Source of the DNA: Candidatus Dormiibacterota bacterium | GTDB taxonomy: Bacteria; Chloroflexota; Dormibacteria; Aeolococcales; Bog-877 | Direction: 5' to 3' | Assembly: GCA_003135035.1 (NCBI GenBank) | Contig: PLDE01000257.1 | Coordinates: 1 to 10,562, forward strand | Length of the DNA: 10,562 nucleotides | Shown: positions 7,294-10,562 of the stretch, in pieces | Numbering within the stretch: the first letter of the stretch is position 1 | Layout: each line of letters begins with the position of its first letter | Program-made: the position numbers and the translations under genes | The notes under the pieces: model-generated | Seen by the model: only the letters and a program-made list of their open reading frames with translations | Databases searched by the model: none | Told to the model about the DNA's origin: nothing

Positions 7294-8202
7294 TCAACTC
7301 CCCAGCTCCGTTCTGAGTCCGAGCAGGGCACCTTCCGCCTCAGTTCGCATCTCGGAGCCGACCACGTGGGTGGAGAAGCGCGCCACCTCGAAGAGGTCGG
7401 TCAGCCTGACCAGGGCCAAGCGACTGGTCTCGAGGCGCGTCAGCGCTCGTTCCAGGTACTCGAGCGGGGTCTCGAAGGCCAATGCCGGCAACCCGACTCG
7501 AGCCAGAACGTGCTGGATTCGCTCATAGGCATCGATCACCGCCTGCCGGGGGTCACCGCCGGAGGCTAACTCCGCAAGGCTCAGATCGAGCGCATCGCTC
7601 AGACCCTGGGGCAACTGGGAGAGCTCCTCCTCCCCCGAGACAGCGCGATGCTTACGCAGGCGGAAGGCGACCACTCCAGCCACCAGCAGGGCGGCCAGAG
7701 CCGCCGCCGCCTCGGTTGAGCCGACCAAGGAGACCGACCCCACCAGCGGCACGATTCCGTGGGCGAGGTGGGTAGTCGCCGTCGAGCCGCTGCCAGCAAG
7801 ACCAGTACCCTGTTGGCGCCGGCGGCGCAACAGAAGCGCGAAGAGCACCGCCTCAACGAGCAGGACCGCCAGCGGGACCGCGGCCATGCGCAAGGTCAGC
7901 CATCGGCTCAGAACCGGCCTGGCGGCGTCGCCCTTGCCGGCATCGCCTAGCCGGCGCCAGGGCGCGAGGACGAGGGCCAGGGCCAGGATCAGCTCGAAAG
8001 CGGCCACGCTCAAGAGCAGCAGCACCTGGACCAGGGAGCCAAGCGCCGCCACCCCGGTTCCCTTGGTAGCGGCCGCGCTCGGCCCCAGGCTGTAGGCGGA
8101 TCGCACCGACAGCGCCACCGCCAGGAGCAGCAGCAGGAGCAGGATCCCGCCCAGCCACTTGAGGCGTCGGAACGGCGACTGCTCAGGGATCAGCGAACTC
8201 AT
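7294..8202 (-). CDS. Membrane protein with C-terminal DUF4129 domain
   Basis: This 302-residue protein has four hydrophobic segments (about residues 16-34, 55-80, 102-126 and 162-182). An acidic, Leu-rich linker follows, then a cytoplasmic C-terminal domain from about residue 218. That domain matches DUF4129: AVIDAYERIQHVLARVGL, then ETPLEYLERAL (244-254) and LTDLFEVARFS (267-277). DUF4129 is often found at the C-terminus of transglutaminase-like membrane proteins or encoded beside MoxR and DUF58 genes, and the MoxR cluster lies 204 bases downstream on the same strand. No transglutaminase domain is present in this protein. The start is the ATG at 8202; no good Shine-Dalgarno is visible next to it. 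A weak hairpin after the stop and a strong ribosome site before the next gene suggest the two could be separately controlled, though read-through is possible. The molecular role is unknown. Confidence 0.85.
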   Translation of the reverse strand: MSSLIPEQSPFRRLKWLGGILLLLLLLAVALSVRSAYSLGPSAAATKGTGVAALGSLVQVLLLLSVAAFELILALALVLAPWRRLGDAGKGDAARPVLSRWLTLRMAAVPLAVLLVEAVLFALLLRRRRQQGTGLAGSGSTATTHLAHGIVPLVGSVSLVGSTEAAAALAALLVAGVVAFRLRKHRAVSGEEELSQLPQGLSDALDLSLAELASGGDPRQAVIDAYERIQHVLARVGLPALAFETPLEYLERALTRLETSRLALVRLTDLFEVARFSTHVVGSEMRTEAEGALLGLRTELGS

Positions 8203-8322
8203 CCTGGACCGTGGTCACCTCGCCTGCAAACGTTTCGCCACTGACGGCGTCGGACCCAGACTAGCCGCTTCTGGCGCCCAAACCAGCCCCGGTGCGTCCT
8301 CTCTACCGCGCAAGCCGGAAAG

Positions 8323-8394
8323 TGGGCGAAGCAGGATTCGAACCTGCGACATCCTCGGTGTAAGCGAGGCGCTCTACCACTGAGCTATTCGCCC
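8323..8394 (-). tRNA. tRNA-Val (anticodon UAC)
   Basis: The 72-nt cloverleaf is complete. The acceptor stem GGGCGAA pairs perfectly with TTCGCCC, and the discriminator base is A. The D arm is GCTC-AGTGGTA-GAGC, and the anticodon arm is CCTCG-CTTACAC-CGAGG with anticodon TAC. The T arm is GCAGG-TTCGAAT-CCTGC. The 3' CCA is not encoded (CTT follows), so it must be added by nucleotidyltransferase. A TAACCT element at 8410-8405 on the minus strand lies where a -10 box would sit, but no convincing -35 was found. No clear terminator follows before the DUF4129 gene at 8202. Confidence 0.97.
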
Positions 8395-8433
8395 CGTGGC
8401 GGCTAGGTTAGCGCCGGCGCTGTCTCGCCTTGC

Positions 8434-8652
8434 TCAGCAGCCGGGGGATCGGCCCACCCTTCCGGTATTGCACCTTCTGGTCGGGCGCTCGAGGAGGTGG
8501 GTGGGACTGGACCCGCGCTTGGCTCCAGAGCCATCGCCAAGATCAGGCCAAGGGCCGAAAAAAAGGTAGTAGTTGAAGGAGGCCCATTTGGCCCAGACAA
8601 ACGCCACCAAGAGGAGCGTGGATCCCAGATAGGGAGCGAGACGCCCCATCAC
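8434..8652 (-). CDS. Small membrane protein, reading frame possibly broken by a homopolymer indel
   Basis: The 72-residue frame begins GTG ATG (8652/8649), 21 bases after the upstream stop. It encodes one clear hydrophobic stretch, YLGSTLLLVAFVWAKWASF, then NYYLFF. At that point the DNA has seven T in a row on the minus strand (8564-8558). After the run this frame turns into an Arg-rich tail that looks non-coding. The next frame over gives SALGLILAMALEPSAG and then a Pro/Ala/Glu-rich tail ending at the TAG at 8403. Removing one T would join the halves into a protein of about 83 residues with two hydrophobic segments. I do not recognise the family. It may be an intact 72-residue protein, a frame-shifted gene, or an assembly error, and it may not be coding at all. 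Confidence 0.4.
   Translation of the reverse strand: MMGRLAPYLGSTLLLVAFVWAKWASFNYYLFFGPWPDLGDGSGAKRGSSPTHLLERPTRRCNTGRVGRSPGC
8558..8564 (-). other. Seven-T homopolymer at the suspected frame break
   Basis: This run of A on the plus strand (T on the minus strand) is conspicuous in such GC-rich DNA. It lies exactly where the hydrophobic coding pattern passes from one minus-strand frame to another. It may be a sequencing indel, a phase-variable tract or a slippage site. Confidence 0.5.
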
Positions 8653-8673
8653 CGGCTCAGCGGCGCCGGCCCT

Positions 8674-9051
8674 TCAGACCTCGGGCCGAGGCGGACGAGG
8701 TCGGCGTCCGTCCGACTTGGGCGGGAGCGCCATCACGGGGTGGAGCAGGTACAGCTCCTGACCGTTCAGAACCCGCTCCAGGACCGCCGAGGGGCTCTCC
8801 TCGGCAAGAGTGGCTATGCCACAGAGCTCGAGCTGGCGGCGCACCTCGAGAGGAACGATGAATTCGCCCTCCAGGTTGAGTTCCTCCAGAACTTCAAGGA
8901 CACGGTCCAGCTGGCCCAGATGGGAGCGCCGGTCCGCCCGCTGCGGTCCGCTCTCGCCTTCCCAGCTCAAAGCCGACACCACCCGGCTTCGCGTCGTCCG
9001 CCCCCGCTCTTTGGTCGTGTCCACGAATCGCTCGGTAGAAATATCGCGCAC
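8674..9051 (-). CDS. Hypothetical soluble protein downstream of lipB
   Basis: I do not recognise this 125-residue protein. It starts at GTG 9051, with a G-rich but not consensus ribosome site (GGGGCCGG). The N-terminal 45 residues are polar and charged. The middle is a probable helical region (LGQLDRVLEVLEELNLEG, about 45-62, then VPLEVRRQLELCGI, 66-79). The C-terminus is a Pro/Arg-rich tail. No membrane segment, metal motif or nucleotide-binding motif is seen. It lies 52 bases after lipB and 21 bases before the small membrane ORF, all in the same direction, so it may be on the lip transcript. Codon third positions in the central part favour G/C, which supports coding. The true start could be a little further downstream. 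Confidence 0.55.
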   Translation of the reverse strand: MRDISTERFVDTTKERGRTTRSRVVSALSWEGESGPQRADRRSHLGQLDRVLEVLEELNLEGEFIVPLEVRRQLELCGIATLAEESPSAVLERVLNGQELYLLHPVMALPPKSDGRRPRPPRPEV

Positions 9052-9103
9052 CCGGCCCCGGACGTAAATAGGCAGTTTTGGACCACGCTCGCTAGCACCT
9101 GGT

Positions 9104-9832
9104 TCATCGGGTCGACGGCGGAGAAGTGACGGCTAGGCGAAGCCCCAGTTCGGCGGCCCGGCCGAGTTCCCAGCGCAAGCCCAAGGCGTGGGCCACAAAG
9201 GGGCTGACCAGCTCGGCGAGAGCCTCCGGCTGGAGGTCACCGGACGCACCGGCCTCCTCTAGTGAGGTGGCGCGCCGGTCCGGGATTCCACAGGGCACGA
9301 TGAGATCGAAAGCAGTCAGGTCAGTGGTGCCGTTCAAAGAGAACCCGTGGTAGGTGACCTTGCGACCGCTCAGCTTCACCCCCAGCGCGGCCAGCTTGCC
9401 CTGGCGGTTCCAAACTCCCGTGTACGGGGGCTCGCGAAAGGCTTCCACCCCCCGCAGCTGGCAGGCGTCAATCAATGCCTCCTCGAGCGCCCGGAGGTAG
9501 GCGAAGACGTCGATCCTCAGCTGCTCCAGGTTGACGATGGGATATCCCACCAGTTGGCCGGGACCGTGGTACGTGACCGAGCCACCCCGGTCGACGTCGA
9601 AATACTCGGCGCCGCTCTCCCGGATCCCCGCCTCCCCGCGGAGCAGATGTTCCGGCTTGCCGCCTCGGTCAATCGTGTACACAGGGGGGTGCTCCATGAG
9701 CAGGAGGACGTCGTCCTCCTGCTCGCCGTCGGCCCGAGCCACGGCCAGTTGGCGCTGCCAGTCCCAGGCCGTCTGGTACGGGACAACGCCGCACCAAACC
9801 ACTTTCAGGGGAGGACGCCAAACCCCGGCCAC
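9104..9832 (-). CDS. lipB: Octanoyltransferase LipB
   Basis: LipB transfers the octanoyl group from octanoyl-acyl carrier protein to the target lysine of lipoyl domains, the first step of lipoate synthesis, in the cytoplasm. This 242-residue protein has the family motifs RGGSVTYHGPGQL (82-94), GKLAALGVKLSGRKVTYHGFSLN (145-167, split by no gap) and PCGI (180-183). The catalytic Lys is Lys146 and the acyl-accepting Cys is Cys181, the same arrangement as in characterised LipB enzymes. The start is GTG 9832, two bases after the lipA stop, so the genes are co-transcribed and LipB's product is passed to LipA. The C-terminal tail of about 15 residues is Leu/Ala-rich and not conserved. Length is typical of actinobacterial members. 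Assignment is secure. Confidence 0.96.
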   Translation of the reverse strand: MAGVWRPPLKVVWCGVVPYQTAWDWQRQLAVARADGEQEDDVLLLMEHPPVYTIDRGGKPEHLLRGEAGIRESGAEYFDVDRGGSVTYHGPGQLVGYPIVNLEQLRIDVFAYLRALEEALIDACQLRGVEAFREPPYTGVWNRQGKLAALGVKLSGRKVTYHGFSLNGTTDLTAFDLIVPCGIPDRRATSLEEAGASGDLQPEALAELVSPFVAHALGLRWELGRAAELGLRLAVTSPPSTR

Positions 9833-9834
9833 GG

Positions 9835-10562
9835 CTACCCGGGCCCAGCCCCGGCGGATGCGCCCGCCACCGCCTGCTGGTGGGCGTGGTAAGAGCTGCG
9901 CACCAGAGGACCCGACTCCACGTGCGCGAAGCCGAGCCCGATCCCATACTCGCGCAGTTCGGAAAACTCCTCGGGACGCCAGAAGCGGTCGCAGCGGATG
10001 TGTTTCAGCGAGGGTCTCAGGTACTGGCCGATGGTGACCATACGGACTCCATGCTCGCGCAGGTCGACCAGGACCTGCTTTACCTCGTCCATGGTCTCCC
10101 CCAAGCCCACCATCAGCCCCGACTTGGTCTGGGCCAAGGGGCGCATCTCGCCGGCTCGGCGAAGCACGGTCAGCGACCTCGGGTAGAGGGACTTGGGACG
10201 GACTCTGGGGAAAAGGCGGCTGACGGTCTCAATGTTGTGGTTGAACACCTCGGGCTCGGCAGCCATCACCGTGGCGATGCTGGACTCTGAGCCCTGGAAG
10301 TCGGGCGTGAGCACCTCCACCCGGCATCCCGGGACGCGGCGGTGGATGGCCTCTATGGTCCGGGCGAAGATCGTCGCACCACCGTCGGCCAGGTCGTCGC
10401 GATCGACCGACGTGATCACGGCATGCTGCAGGCCCATCTCGGCGACGGCGTCGGCCACTCGCTCGGGCTCGTCTAGATCAAGTCCGCTGGGCCTTCCCGA
10501 GGTGACCGCGCAGAAGGCGCAGGCCCGAGTGCAAACCTCGCCGAGGATCATGAAGGTGGCGG
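9835..10562 (-). CDS. lipA: Lipoyl synthase LipA (5' end outside window)
   Basis: LipA is a radical SAM enzyme that inserts two sulfur atoms into the octanoyl chain on lipoyl domains. The frame stays open to the right edge. The ATG at 10551 is internal, because the residues before it (ATF) belong to the conserved ATFMILGEVCTRAC segment. The radical SAM cluster motif CTRACAFC is seen. Further motifs are VFNHNIETV, QTKSGLMVGLGET and TIGQYLRPS. RSSYHA near the C-terminus carries the Ser that coordinates the auxiliary iron-sulfur cluster. The N-terminal three-Cys motif for that auxiliary cluster would lie beyond the window. The stop is two bases before the lipB start. About 241 residues are visible, so some 70 to 100 N-terminal residues are probably missing. 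Assignment is secure. Confidence 0.97.
   Translation of the reverse strand, partial: ATFMILGEVCTRACAFCAVTSGRPSGLDLDEPERVADAVAEMGLQHAVITSVDRDDLADGGATIFARTIEAIHRRVPGCRVEVLTPDFQGSESSIATVMAAEPEVFNHNIETVSRLFPRVRPKSLYPRSLTVLRRAGEMRPLAQTKSGLMVGLGETMDEVKQVLVDLREHGVRMVTIGQYLRPSLKHIRCDRFWRPEEFSELREYGIGLGFAHVESGPLVRSSYHAHQQAVAGASAGAGPG

Noticed and set aside
8497..9129. A 210-codon plus-strand open frame opposite the small genes after lipB
   Set aside because: It is antisense to the 125-residue protein and the small membrane ORF and runs into the 3' end of lipB. Its residues (many Gln, His, Arg, Pro) look like the reverse of GC-rich coding DNA. The minus-strand frames fit the neighbouring gene direction.

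Overview
The window is high-GC bacterial chromosome (about 70% GC in most stretches counted) with very tight gene packing and frequent GTG and TTG starts. This fits an actinobacterium or a related high-GC lineage, but nothing here fixes the phylum. No mobile element, CRISPR array, phage gene or classical defence gene was seen.

Plus strand, 1-2294: two consecutive M16B zinc-peptidase subunits. The first is cut by the left edge. The second overlaps it by a TTGA junction and lacks the HXXEH zinc motif, so the pair most likely forms one heterodimeric peptidase.

Minus strand, 7089 down to 2296: a run of a small two-helix membrane protein, a MoxR-type AAA+ ATPase, a DUF58 protein, a small multi-helix membrane protein and a probable GT-C (GT87-like) glycosyltransferase. 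The first three genes overlap at their stop/start junctions and must be co-transcribed. The glycosyltransferase converges on the M16 pair with one base between the stop codons. Just upstream on the same strand (8202-7294), after a 204-base gap, lies a membrane protein with a C-terminal DUF4129 domain. MoxR, DUF58 and DUF4129 genes commonly cluster in envelope-associated modules; the usual transglutaminase-like protein is absent here.

Minus strand, 10562 down to 8323: lipA (cut by the right edge), then lipB two bases later, giving lipoyl synthase and octanoyltransferase for protein lipoylation. Two small unrecognised genes follow, the second with a likely frame break at a seven-base homopolymer, then a tRNA-Val (UAC).

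Most of the window is housekeeping or widely distributed machinery. The items most worth a second look are the M16 pair with its catalytic features split between subunits, the makeup of the MoxR/DUF58 module and its lower-GC terminal glycosyltransferase, the overlapping NTGA junctions including a possible CTG start, and the homopolymer frame break. No clearly new system is visible.
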